Positions 7,666 to 14,799 of a stretch of DNA of 14,799 nucleotides are shown piece by piece; the first letter of the stretch is position 1; every line of letters starts with the position of its first letter. The DNA comes from Nanosynbacter sp. (GTDB lineage: Bacteria > Patescibacteriota > Saccharimonadia > Saccharimonadales > Saccharimonadaceae). The notes under the pieces were generated by a model. The model saw only the letters and a program-made list of their open reading frames with translations, searched no databases and was not told where the DNA came from. The translations under genes and the position numbers were made by a program. The DNA is taken from assembly GCA_015257705.1 (NCBI GenBank), contig JABZJR010000009.1, positions 1 to 14,799 on the forward strand. Direction: 5' to 3'.

Positions 7666-8559
7666 GTGAAGATTCTCGTTACTGGCGCATCTGGTTTTGT
7701 TGGCAGGCGTTTTTTGGAAATGGCGCCTGCCAGCTGGGAGATAATTTGTTTAGGTAGATCTAATATTGACTACGATTATGTTAAGTGGGTTGAATGCGAC
7801 TTGTCTAGTAAGGAGAGCTCAAAGATAGCTGCTGACGTATTGGCTGATAAAGAGTTTGACGTTATAGTTCATTTGGCGGCTTTTGTACCAAAAAAATCTA
7901 TCGAAGACAGTTTAGAGAAGTGCAAAGAAGGTAATATAGATGGGACTATTAATCTTCTAACGTATTTTGGTAAAAAGGCAAAAAAGATTGTTATCGGCAG
8001 TACTGTAGAAGCTTATGATAAAACAAAAATTAGTGGTCCGATTACGGAAGATAATGTCGTGTCCGGTAGTTCATACTATAGTTCCACTAAGATAGCTAGC
8101 GAAGTAATTGCTCAATCATTTGCGCAAAAAAATAACAAAGAGCTTACTATTCTGCGATTTTCAATAATGTATGGCGGATATGACCCAATTGCTAGAGCTA
8201 TCCCTAATTTCATTAGAGCGGCTAAGTCTGGAGATAATCTGACTATCAATGGTCCACTAGTTCTTCGCGACTATGTGCATATTGACGATGTAGCTAGTAG
8301 TATTATATGTGCAGTTAATTCGGCGGGCGCTGGAGTGGTCAATATTGGGACGGGTAGGGGAGTCTCTATTAAAGAAACAGCGGAGTCAATTATTAAAAGT
8401 ATGCGATCGAGTAGCAGTATAAATATTATGTCCGATAACGGTGGTTGCGATATAGTTATTGATATATCAAAGGCAGAGAGTCTACTTGATTATCATCCTA
8501 AAATGTTCTTTCCAGATAAAATTAAGGAGATGGGTGATCTCTATGAAGATTGCAAATAG
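7666..8559 (+). CDS. NAD-dependent epimerase/dehydratase (extended SDR)
   Basis: 297 residues. It has the Rossmann glycine motif GASGFVG (7-13), HLAAFVP at about 70 (the LAA element of extended SDRs), a catalytic IGST segment at about 110, the YxxxK pair in SYYSSTKIASE, and RDYVHIDDVA, typical of nucleotide-sugar epimerases and dehydratases. It probably acts on a UDP- or dTDP-sugar in the cytoplasm as C4-epimerase, dehydratase or reductase; the exact reaction cannot be read from sequence. The start is GTG at 7666, abutting the TAG of the preceding gene with no spacer; AAGGA at 7651-7655 lies ten bases upstream. The last 17 bases overlap the HAD gene. Codon choice and composition match its neighbours. 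Confidence 0.87.
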   Translation: MKILVTGASGFVGRRFLEMAPASWEIICLGRSNIDYDYVKWVECDLSSKESSKIAADVLADKEFDVIVHLAAFVPKKSIEDSLEKCKEGNIDGTINLLTYFGKKAKKIVIGSTVEAYDKTKISGPITEDNVVSGSSYYSSTKIASEVIAQSFAQKNNKELTILRFSIMYGGYDPIARAIPNFIRAAKSGDNLTINGPLVLRDYVHIDDVASSIICAVNSAGAGVVNIGTGRGVSIKETAESIIKSMRSSSSINIMSDNGGCDIVIDISKAESLLDYHPKMFFPDKIKEMGDLYEDCK

Positions 8560-9199
8560 AAATATATTTATAGATTTTGATGGTACTTTGGTCGATATTG
8601 CTCCTCGCCATTATAGAGTATATAAGAAGTGTGTCGAAAAAATGGGCGGCACACCTCTTGATCGGAAGAAATATTGGGAATTGAAACGTGATAATATTTC
8701 CTGGAATGAATTATTGCCGATGAGTGGACTTGAGGTAAATAATAGGGATGATTATCTCAAATTATTTATCGATCGCATAGAATCATTGGAAGAGTTGTAT
8801 AGAGATGAGCTTTTCGTAGATAGTTTGTCTACGCTAAAAAAGCTATCCTCGAATGGTAATAAGCTATACTTACTTAGCTTAAGGCGAAATTCAGACGCTC
8901 TAGATAAGCAGATTGAAAAGTTGGGAATTGGGTGCTTTTTTGAGAAAATTTTATCAGGGCATAGTGACACAAAAGAAGGCACATTATTAAAAAAGGCAGA
9001 TATAATTAAGCAAACAATAGATAATCCCGAAGACTCTATTATTGTTGGAGATACTGAAGCTGATGTTGCTGCGGCTCAGCAGCTCAATGCGACCAGTATT
9101 GCTCTTTTGAGTGGAATTCGTAGTAAGGAGTTCTTGAAATCAATGGAGCCAGACTATTTAGTTGACGGTATTGGTGACGTGGCTAACATTAATCTTTAA
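8543..9199 (+). CDS. HAD-superfamily hydrolase, probable sugar-phosphate phosphatase
   Basis: 218 residues from the chosen start. Motif I is DFDGTLVD (11-18), with nucleophile D11 and acid D13. Motif II is the Ser in YLLSLR (S112). A motif III Lys is present in TKEGTLLKK (K144 or K150). Motif IV is VGDTEADV (168-175), with D170 and D174. A helical cap lies between motif I and II (about 18-95). It therefore looks like an intact C1-capped phosphatase, acting in the cytoplasm on a sugar-phosphate or pathway intermediate. The open frame extends to 8459, but the ATG at 8543 is preferred: MKIANRNIFIDFDG starts cleanly before motif I, and GGTGATC (8533-8539), a match to the distal part of the Shine-Dalgarno consensus, precedes it along with AAGGAG at 8524-8529. 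It is the last gene of the operon, nine bases from a convergent gene. Confidence 0.87.
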   Translation: MKIANRNIFIDFDGTLVDIAPRHYRVYKKCVEKMGGTPLDRKKYWELKRDNISWNELLPMSGLEVNNRDDYLKLFIDRIESLEELYRDELFVDSLSTLKKLSSNGNKLYLLSLRRNSDALDKQIEKLGIGCFFEKILSGHSDTKEGTLLKKADIIKQTIDNPEDSIIVGDTEADVAAAQQLNATSIALLSGIRSKEFLKSMEPDYLVDGIGDVANINL

Positions 9200-9208
9200 T
9201 CTGGTAAT

Positions 9209-10165
9209 CTATTTCTTAAAGTTATTATTTTCGTTGGATACGTCGATTGTAAGGGCTGTCAATGTTAACTGTATTCCTAGTATAAACGGCAGTACAGCTA
9301 ACATTACGCTGCCTGCGGTTGGTGATTGGTGGGCGAATAACTTAACATATAACAGAAATATAGCCAATAATAGCGATATTATTAAGAAAAACATACCTGT
9401 GAATAGAAATAGCGCTACGGGATGAAAACCGTATAGTACATACTTATAATAAATTCTGCGCCAGAATCCTTTCCATACAGCCTTTAGATTTCTCCAGGCT
9501 GTCGGGATTAGTTTGATAGTTGATTTTTCGTTGCCGTAATGTGCTGGTACAGCATGGTCAATGACTTTAGCGTTAGCTATCGACAGAGCAGTCAACATAC
9601 TAGTTTCGTAATCGTAACGCTTTTCTACTATAGAAAAATCGACTTTTTCGATTATTTCACGACGTAGCCAACCACACCCGTTGGTGATGTCTGTAATAGA
9701 ATAATACCCAGTAGAAAATTTGGTGAGTAGAGATATGAATATATTTCCAAATTGGCGATATTTTGGCATAGTTTTGAAGGCTTCTCGATGGAAAAACCTG
9801 CTTGCTTTTACGTAGTCTGCTGATTGATCTATGAAGTCATCCAGCATTGCCTTTAGGTATGATGAATCAAACTGATCATCTCCTGCGACTATACCGATAG
9901 CTGTTGCTTTAGTATTTTTTATCGCATAATCATATCCAGCGATGAGAGCTCCTCCTACGCCTTGATTTACCTTATTGTCAACAATGATAAGCTTGCTGTA
10001 TTGTTTTTTTAGTTTGTTCAAAACTCCAATAGTGTTATCGGTGCTAGCATCATTAACGGCTATAATGTGATCTATGTATTCTGGTATTTTCTTTATTGTT
10101 TGAGTAATCATTTTCTCTTCGTTATAACAAGGTATAACGACTGCGGTCTCTAGTTTTCTGTACAT
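9209..10165 (-). CDS. GT2 glycosyltransferase with two C-terminal membrane helices (polyprenyl-phosphate sugar synthase type)
   Basis: 318 residues. The GT-A domain shows VVIPCYNEE (9-17), VNDASTD (37-43), a GGALIAGYDYA segment (71-81) and the metal/nucleotide motif AGDDQFD (94-100). DITNGCGWLRRE (159-170) is the acceptor-side segment usual in DPM1/GtrB-like enzymes. Two hydrophobic helices (about 247-275 and 283-308) anchor it. Such enzymes move a sugar from a nucleotide to undecaprenyl phosphate on the inner leaflet. A GtrA-type protein is encoded divergently 65 bases away, and a GT-C-like protein lies at 2346-4349, together resembling the parts of a GtrA/GtrB/GtrC system; that grouping is inference. 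The mRNA appears leaderless. Confidence 0.88.
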   Translation of the reverse strand: MYRKLETAVVIPCYNEEKMITQTIKKIPEYIDHIIAVNDASTDNTIGVLNKLKKQYSKLIIVDNKVNQGVGGALIAGYDYAIKNTKATAIGIVAGDDQFDSSYLKAMLDDFIDQSADYVKASRFFHREAFKTMPKYRQFGNIFISLLTKFSTGYYSITDITNGCGWLRREIIEKVDFSIVEKRYDYETSMLTALSIANAKVIDHAVPAHYGNEKSTIKLIPTAWRNLKAVWKGFWRRIYYKYVLYGFHPVALFLFTGMFFLIISLLLAIFLLYVKLFAHQSPTAGSVMLAVLPFILGIQLTLTALTIDVSNENNNFKK

Positions 10166-10172
10166 ATAATCA

Positions 10173-10202
10173 ATTATACTACAATCGTATATGCATTATG
10201 AA
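10173..10202 (-). promoter_or_regulatory. Promoter of the GT2 gene, apparently leaderless
   Basis: Minus strand: TTCATA (10197-10202), 18-base spacer, perfect -10 TATAAT (10173-10178). The ATG starts at 10165, so the expected transcription start falls at the A of the ATG or one base before it. No Shine-Dalgarno lies between them. Confidence 0.55.
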
Positions 10203-10230
10203 CTAATATCATATTCTTAATAAAGATAAT

Positions 10231-10647
10231 ATGAAAAATGGTATATTTTTAAAAATCTTTTTATTTCTTGTTGTAGGCGGTATTACACTGCTAATAGACG
10301 CGTCAATATCGTATATTTTATATCACAATATACATTTGCCGGCTTTTTTGGCTAGTGGTATCGGCTTTTTGTCGGGATTTGTTTTTAACTTTCCTGTGAA
10401 TCGTAAGAAAGTTTTTAATCATAGTCAATATGATAGATTCTCTTTAAGGTCGCAAATTATTTTCTATACACTACTTAGTATTTTCAATATGGTGGCAACT
10501 TCAGTAATTATTGCTACATTAGTAAACTCTAGCATACTGGATATCCAATGGGCGAAAGTTATAGTGACTGCAGTATTTGCAATTTGGAACTTTCTGGTTT
10601 TTAATTTATTTATTTTTTCAAAGGATAATAATAAAAATGTGGAATAA
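10231..10647 (+). CDS. GtrA-family small membrane protein (putative lipid-linked sugar flippase)
   Basis: 138 residues with four hydrophobic helices (about 8-31, 37-54, 75-99 and 107-129), the standard GtrA layout. The family pattern is visible in FLSGFVFNFPVNRKKVF (46-62), where helix 2 ends in an Asn/basic segment, and in AIWNFLVFNLFIF (117-129) in helix 4. GtrA proteins are proposed to move undecaprenyl-phosphate-linked sugars across the membrane, or to help the GT2 partner; the partner here is the divergent gene at 9209-10165. I see no convincing Shine-Dalgarno before the ATG (the upstream bases are AT-rich with AAAGATAAT). After its TAA the same frame stays open to 10782. Confidence 0.87.
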   Translation: MKNGIFLKIFLFLVVGGITLLIDASISYILYHNIHLPAFLASGIGFLSGFVFNFPVNRKKVFNHSQYDRFSLRSQIIFYTLLSIFNMVATSVIIATLVNSSILDIQWAKVIVTAVFAIWNFLVFNLFIFSKDNNKNVE

Positions 10648-10782
10648 AAATGGCTTATTTTAACCAAGGATGATTTAATTAAGAATACTGTATATAACAC
10701 CCTCGGCTATGACAGAGTTGTGGTTGTGAATGTGGACGGATTGTCTACGAACGATGTCGTCAGTGCTTGTAGGAGTTTATAG
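10648..10782 (+). pseudogene. Possible remnant: 44-codon open stretch after the gtrA-like stop
   Basis: Directly after the TAA of the GtrA gene, the same frame is open for 44 codons up to TAG at 10780-10782. It has no ATG or GTG start in a sensible place; a GTG falls only well inside it. Its reading (containing TKDDLIKNTVYN, then GYDRVVVVNVDGLS, then a short helix-like tail) looks like the C-terminal end of a protein. The beta-strand-then-helix ending recalls the end of P-loop nucleoside or nucleotide kinases such as thymidylate kinase, but this is a weak impression. It is either the tail of a decayed gene, a former extension of GtrA, or chance. It overlaps the last codons of rmlA on the other strand by six bases. 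No terminator hairpin is evident in this gap. Confidence 0.25.
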
Positions 10783-11622
10783 ATATTTGCCGTATCCAGA
10801 TTTTTTTAATGGTTCGGCAAGTATTTCTAACTGCTCCCTGGAAATCCAACCGTTTTGAAAGGCGGTTGCCTCGGGTGATCCGACTATTTGTCCAGTCCTT
10901 GTTTGGATTACACGTACAAAATCTTCGGCATCGGTTAGGCTATTTATCGTGCCAGTATCAAGCCATACGTCACCGTTATCTAAAGTCTGCACTTTGAGTT
11001 TTTTGCGATGTAGATATTCAGCGTTTACGGATGTTATCTCCAGTTCTCCTCGGTCGGATGGCTTTACATTTTTAGCAATATCTATTACATCGTTATCATA
11101 AAAATATAAACCTACCACTGCAAAATTGGATTTTGGATGCGCTGGTTTTTCCTCGATAGAAACAGCTTGATTATTCTCGTTAAATTCAACCACTCCATAG
11201 CGTTCGGGATCAAGCACTTTATATGCAAATACAATGCCGCCGTCGGGGTCTGTGCATTCTTGTAGTGAATTATCAAGGGCGGCTCCGTAGAATATATTGT
11301 CGCCAAGTATTAATGCCACTTTATCATTGCCGATAAAGTTTTCGCCGATAATAAAAGCTTGTGCTAGACCGTCTGGTGTAGGTTGAACAGCGTATTCTAA
11401 ATTTATGCCCCACTGCGCGCCATCACCAAGAAGTTTCTTGAAGCCGTTTTGATCGTCTGGAGTAGTGATTATTAAAATATCACGAATTCCTGCTTGCATT
11501 AACGTGGTTAGCGGATAGTAAATCATCGGTTTATCATAAATGGGCATCAACTGTTTACTTATGGCTTTTGTAATTGGCCATAGACGCGTACCCGAGCCAC
11601 CCGCTAAAATTATTCCCTTCAT
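10777..11622 (-). CDS. rmlA: Glucose-1-phosphate thymidylyltransferase (RmlA)
   Basis: 281 residues from the preferred start. It catalyses dTTP + glucose-1-phosphate to dTDP-glucose, step one of dTDP-L-rhamnose synthesis. Seen: [15 protein letters not shown] at the N-terminus (nucleotide-binding loop), [26 protein letters not shown] (metal-binding Asp), [11 protein letters not shown] and VWLDTGT, all hallmark RmlA segments, and the family's normal length. Two ATGs are adjacent (11625 and 11622). AGGAG lies only three bases from the first and six from the second, and RmlA proteins normally begin MKGIILAGG, so I chose 11622. It is last in rmlB-C-D-A order and, unlike the others, is separated by an 89-base gap containing its own strong promoter. 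Confidence 0.97.
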   Translation of the reverse strand: MKGIILAGGSGTRLWPITKAISKQLMPIYDKPMIYYPLTTLMQAGIRDILIITTPDDQNGFKKLLGDGAQWGINLEYAVQPTPDGLAQAFIIGENFIGNDKVALILGDNIFYGAALDNSLQECTDPDGGIVFAYKVLDPERYGVVEFNENNQAVSIEEKPAHPKSNFAVVGLYFYDNDVIDIAKNVKPSDRGELEITSVNAEYLHRKKLKVQTLDNGDVWLDTGTINSLTDAEDFVRVIQTRTGQIVGSPEATAFQNGWISREQLEILAEPLKKSGYGKYL

Positions 11623-11645
11623 CATATTCTCCTTTGTGTTGTATG

Positions 11646-11674
11646 ATTATATATCTATGATTCGACAGTATCAA
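11646..11674 (-). promoter_or_regulatory. Strong sigma-70-type promoter of rmlA
   Basis: Minus strand: TTGATA (11669-11674), 17-base spacer, TATAAT (11646-11651). This is the best promoter in the window, with a perfect -10 and 5/6 at -35. It lies between rmlD and rmlA, so rmlA can be expressed independently of rmlBCD. The leader of about 17 bases contains the AAAGGAG ribosome-binding site. Confidence 0.7.
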
Positions 11675-11711
11675 GGTTAAACGGTTTTGATATTAATGGA
11701 GGTTGTATTTT

Positions 11712-12563
11712 TTAGGCGTTATTTGAGATGTATTGCCTTAGGTCTTCCTCCCAGTTACGGCTTTGAAATCCTGTAGAGTGTAGTTTATCTAGGCTCATAT
11801 CACTATTGAGCGGTCGTGGCGCAACTCCAGGCTTGTTGGCAAAATATTCTGCGGTAGTTGTATTAGAAACGATTAAGTCTTTATGATTAGATAATTCAAA
11901 TATTTTTCTAGTAATGTCTGCCCAAGAAGCGAGCGGTCCGTCATTCGTTGCATTGTAAGTTCCGAATGGAGCTTTAGTTGACAATAAATGATCTATAATA
12001 CGCACTAGCTCACTAGTGAACGTTAAGCGACCTATTTGGTCATTAACAACGGTTGGCGAGATGTTTTTTTCCGCCAGTCCTAGCATGGTGCGGACAAAAT
12101 TTTTGCCTTCACCGATTACCCATGTGGATCGAAGTAGATAGAAGCGGTCTAATTGCTCAACTAATAGATCTCCCGCAGCCTTACTCTGACCATAGACGCT
12201 AAGCGGGCTAAGTGGTTCGTTCTCTGTGTGGGGTTTTTGGGTTCCGTCGAATACGTAATCACTGGAAATGTGAACCATTGTCATATCATATTTTCGGCAT
12301 ACTCGAGTAAGGTTAGATACTGCAGATGCATTAACCTTCCAAGACGCTACGCGACCTTCTTCGGTTTCTGCTCCATCGACATTAGTAAAGGCAGCAGCGT
12401 TAAGTACAATATCAATGTTGGACCAGTCGAAAGACTCAACTGACTCTAAGTCTGTGATATCAAGAGTATCAATGTCAGCAGATTTGGCATTAGGGTATTG
12501 TCTTTGTAGGGCTAATCCTAGTTGTCCGTTAGCACCAATAATGAAAATTTTATTATCGTCCAT
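11712..12563 (-). CDS. rmlD: dTDP-4-dehydrorhamnose reductase (RmlD)
   Basis: 283 residues. It reduces dTDP-4-keto-L-rhamnose to dTDP-L-rhamnose with NAD(P)H, the final pathway step. Seen: IIGANGQLG (8-16) for cofactor binding, NAAAFTNVDGAE (55-66), HISSDYVFDGT (98-108) with the catalytic Ser/Thr region, VYGQSKAAGD (123-132) giving the Y124/K128 pair, and LLRSTWVIGEGKNFV, all standard RmlD segments. GGAGG for its translation (12573-12577) lies inside the end of rmlC, nine bases before the ATG, and only four bases separate the two genes, so it is part of a tight rmlBCD operon. The stop is TAA at 11712-11714. Nothing is truncated. Confidence 0.96.
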   Translation of the reverse strand: MDDNKIFIIGANGQLGLALQRQYPNAKSADIDTLDITDLESVESFDWSNIDIVLNAAAFTNVDGAETEEGRVASWKVNASAVSNLTRVCRKYDMTMVHISSDYVFDGTQKPHTENEPLSPLSVYGQSKAAGDLLVEQLDRFYLLRSTWVIGEGKNFVRTMLGLAEKNISPTVVNDQIGRLTFTSELVRIIDHLLSTKAPFGTYNATNDGPLASWADITRKIFELSNHKDLIVSNTTTAEYFANKPGVAPRPLNSDMSLDKLHSTGFQSRNWEEDLRQYISNNA

Positions 12564-12567
12564 AATT

Positions 12568-13134
12568 TTATACCTCCATAGGAATTACATTACTTAATAG
12601 TGGATGTGTGGCATCTTTTTCGGAAATAATTGCTTGATTCTTATCAATTGGCCAGTTGATTTTTAGCTCTGGATCAAATAAATTAACAAAAGTATATTTA
12701 GCATCCGGGAACCAATGAGCGTCAACTAGATATGTGTAGGCGACATTATCGTCAAGCGTTTGATAGCCGTTAGCTACGCCCTTAGGAACGAAAATTGCCG
12801 TACCCGGATTAATCTCGTGCGTGAAAACTCGGCCGAAGCTATCTCCTTTACGAAGGTCACACCAAGCTCCAAAAACACGCCCATTGGCTGTTGAAATGAA
12901 TTTGTTCCAAGGCTCAGCATGAAGTCCACGAGTGGCGCCAGTTTTGTCATTGAAGCTGATATTGTTTTGTACGATATTGAACGACGGTAAACCTAAGGCT
13001 TCCATTTTTTCTTTTTGATAATTCTCTTTGAACCAGCCGCGATTGTCGCCATGTACGGGTAATTTAATAACAAATAACCCTGGAATTGACGATTCAGTGA
13101 CTGTAAGTTCATTGTAGTCAGTTGGGTCAAACAT
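12568..13134 (-). CDS. rmlC: dTDP-4-dehydrorhamnose 3,5-epimerase (RmlC), LHAEPW subgroup
   Basis: 188 residues, a normal length for this cupin. Seen: IPGLFVIKLPVHGDNRGWFKE (17-37 region), VQNNIS (55-60), TRGLHAEPW (68-76) with catalytic H72, CDLRKGDSFG (92-101), Tyr residues 133/135 in AYTYLVD, and the Asp in LFDP (D154). Most RmlC proteins have GFAHGF, but here it is GVANGY (119-124), with Asn at 122. From memory the same change occurs in streptococcal and lactobacillal RmlC that also carry LHAEPW, so I regard it as a functional subgroup and not a loss. It epimerises C3 and C5 of dTDP-4-keto-6-deoxyglucose. Two bases separate it from rmlB; AAGGA near the end of rmlB is eight bases from the ATG. 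Confidence 0.94.
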   Translation of the reverse strand: MFDPTDYNELTVTESSIPGLFVIKLPVHGDNRGWFKENYQKEKMEALGLPSFNIVQNNISFNDKTGATRGLHAEPWNKFISTANGRVFGAWCDLRKGDSFGRVFTHEINPGTAIFVPKGVANGYQTLDDNVAYTYLVDAHWFPDAKYTFVNLFDPELKINWPIDKNQAIISEKDATHPLLSNVIPMEV

Positions 13135-13136
13135 AA

Positions 13137-14173
<1,037 letters not shown>

Positions 14174-14197
14174 AGAGAAGTTATAGAGGAGGATGTT

Positions 14198-14635
14198 ATG
14201 AAAGTTGTAATTGTTAGCGGCTATTTTAATCCATTACACGGTGGGCATTTAGATATGATTGAGGCGGCTGCAAAAATGGGTGATTATTTGATTGTAGTGG
14301 TGAATAACGACAAACAGCAATTGCTAAAAAAGGGAAAAATTATCCTTAATGAGGAAAATCGACTCCGCTTAATGCGAGCATTAAAGGGTGTGGATCAGGT
14401 GATGCTTTCTATTGATGAGAATCCTCCGGTTACGGAAACCTTAGAGATGATCGCTCGGCAATATCCGGGATGTCAATTGGTGTTTGCAAATGGTGGCGAT
14501 AGATCGGCACCGGAAGTTGTTCCAGAGCGTGATGTTTGCGAAAAGTACAATATTGAAATGGTCTATGGAGTTGGCGGCTCAAATAAAGCAGACTCGTCTA
14601 CTCGAATTAATCAAGCTACCGGACAGGAAAGTTAA
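14198..14635 (+). CDS. Cytidylyltransferase-like nucleotidyltransferase
   Basis: 145 residues. SGYFNPLHGGHLDMIEAA (7-24) contains the HxGH motif (H14, H17) of the nucleotidylyltransferase superfamily, and SSTRI (133-137) is the matching C-terminal phosphate-binding motif. FANGGDR (96-102) fits the central part of the fold. It resembles glycerol-3-phosphate cytidylyltransferase, the adenylyltransferase half of RfaE/HldE and archaeal FAD synthase-like proteins; the substrate cannot be set from sequence. It presumably activates a phosphorylated small molecule with CTP or ATP. Its location between rmlB and a glycosyltransferase suggests a CDP-linked precursor for surface glycan (inference). It starts at ATG 14198, where AGAGGAGG is five bases upstream. 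It ends two bases from the convergent glycosyltransferase gene. Confidence 0.85.
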   Translation: MKVVIVSGYFNPLHGGHLDMIEAAAKMGDYLIVVVNNDKQQLLKKGKIILNEENRLRLMRALKGVDQVMLSIDENPPVTETLEMIARQYPGCQLVFANGGDRSAPEVVPERDVCEKYNIEMVYGVGGSNKADSSTRINQATGQES

Positions 14636-14637
14636 TC

Positions 14638-14799
14638 TCAACTTTTCCGACCATATTTTTCATACACAGCCAAAGTCTGCTCGGCCATGCGCTGCCATGA
14701 AAATGTCTTAACGTGTTTCTTACCTTTTTTAACGAGTTCATTGCGTAATTTGTCGTCAGATAAGATGTCGTCAATTGATTTTGCTATATCCTCGACACT
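14638..14799 (-). CDS. Glycosyltransferase (GT4-type), C-terminal fragment cut by the window edge
   Basis: Only the last 53 codons and the TGA stop (14638-14640) are in the window; the rest continues to the right. The visible part reads SVEDIAKSIDDILSDDKLR, then a basic helix, then FSWQRMAEQTLAVYEKYG. This D/S-x-EDIA...L..D..LR...(K/R)...FSW...A..TL.VYE pattern is the standard C-terminal helix set of GT4 (GT-B fold) glycosyltransferases such as mannosyl- or rhamnosyltransferases. It fits with the adjoining dTDP-rhamnose genes as a sugar donor source. Donor and acceptor cannot be assigned from this fragment. Confidence 0.8.
   Translation of the reverse strand, partial: SVEDIAKSIDDILSDDKLRNELVKKGKKHVKTFSWQRMAEQTLAVYEKYGRKS

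Noticed and set aside
8459..8542. Upstream start for the HAD gene
   Set aside because: Would add 28 residues unlike any HAD N-terminus and overlap the SDR gene by 101 bases; the ATG at 8543 directly precedes motif I and has an SD match.
10648..10776. Rho-independent terminator between gtrA-like gene and rmlA
   Set aside because: I looked for a GC-rich hairpin followed by T's on both strands and found none; the convergent ends at 9199/9209 and 14635/14638 also show none.
14193..14201. Two-codon upstream frame ATG-TTA-TGA overlapping the 14198 start
   Set aside because: Too short to judge; it starts immediately after AGGAGG, so initiation there is unlikely. Probably chance.

Overview
This 14.8 kb window is a cell-surface polysaccharide and surface-protein locus from a bacterium of low-to-moderate GC. 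Coding is dense, intergenic gaps are a few to about 140 bases, and many genes overlap. I favour Candidatus Saccharibacteria (TM7, Patescibacteria). The secreted protein at 8-1705 has an N-terminal domain I recall from actinobacterial and Saccharibacteria proteins, the rhamnose enzymes look like the Gram-positive types, and several operon-leading genes appear leaderless. Genes end normally in TGA as well as TAA/TAG and use TGG for Trp. That argues against the recoded-UGA Patescibacteria (Gracilibacteria/Absconditabacteria). The taxonomic call is inference, because no rRNA or marker gene is present.

Layout. (1) Minus strand, 4349 down to 8: a large polytopic membrane protein (candidate GT-C-type glycosyltransferase), then a membrane-anchored protein with an Ig-like C-terminus, then a secreted protein with five 56-residue repeats. 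The last two are translationally coupled by an ATGA overlap. (2) Plus strand, 4488-9199: a tight five-gene operon encoding a DegT-type PLP aminotransferase, a Gfo/Idh/MocA dehydrogenase, an ATP-grasp ligase, an extended SDR and a HAD phosphatase. The first two resemble the GnnB/GnnA pair that makes UDP-GlcNAc3N. The ATP-grasp enzyme is a candidate for acylating the new amine. (3) 9209-10647: divergent genes for a polyprenyl-phosphate-type GT2 glycosyltransferase and a GtrA-family membrane protein, followed by a stretch that looks like a decayed gene end. (4) Minus strand, 14150 down to 10777: rmlB-rmlC-rmlD-rmlA, the complete dTDP-L-rhamnose pathway from glucose-1-phosphate, with an extra strong promoter before rmlA. 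(5) 14198-14635: a small cytidylyltransferase-like protein divergent from rmlB. (6) The C-terminal 53 residues of a GT4-type glycosyltransferase run off the right edge.

How they may work together: two activated-sugar modules (dTDP-rhamnose and a predicted UDP-2,3-diamino or N-acylated sugar) plus possibly a CDP-activated group supply precursors. The GT4 and GT2 enzymes, GtrA and the GT-C-like protein are candidates for assembling or transferring glycans at the membrane, next to two exported proteins that may be part of the same surface layer. The most interesting parts are the five-gene amino-sugar/ATP-grasp operon, the 56-residue EVHxW repeat protein, and the recurring pattern of -10 boxes placed six to ten bases before start codons.
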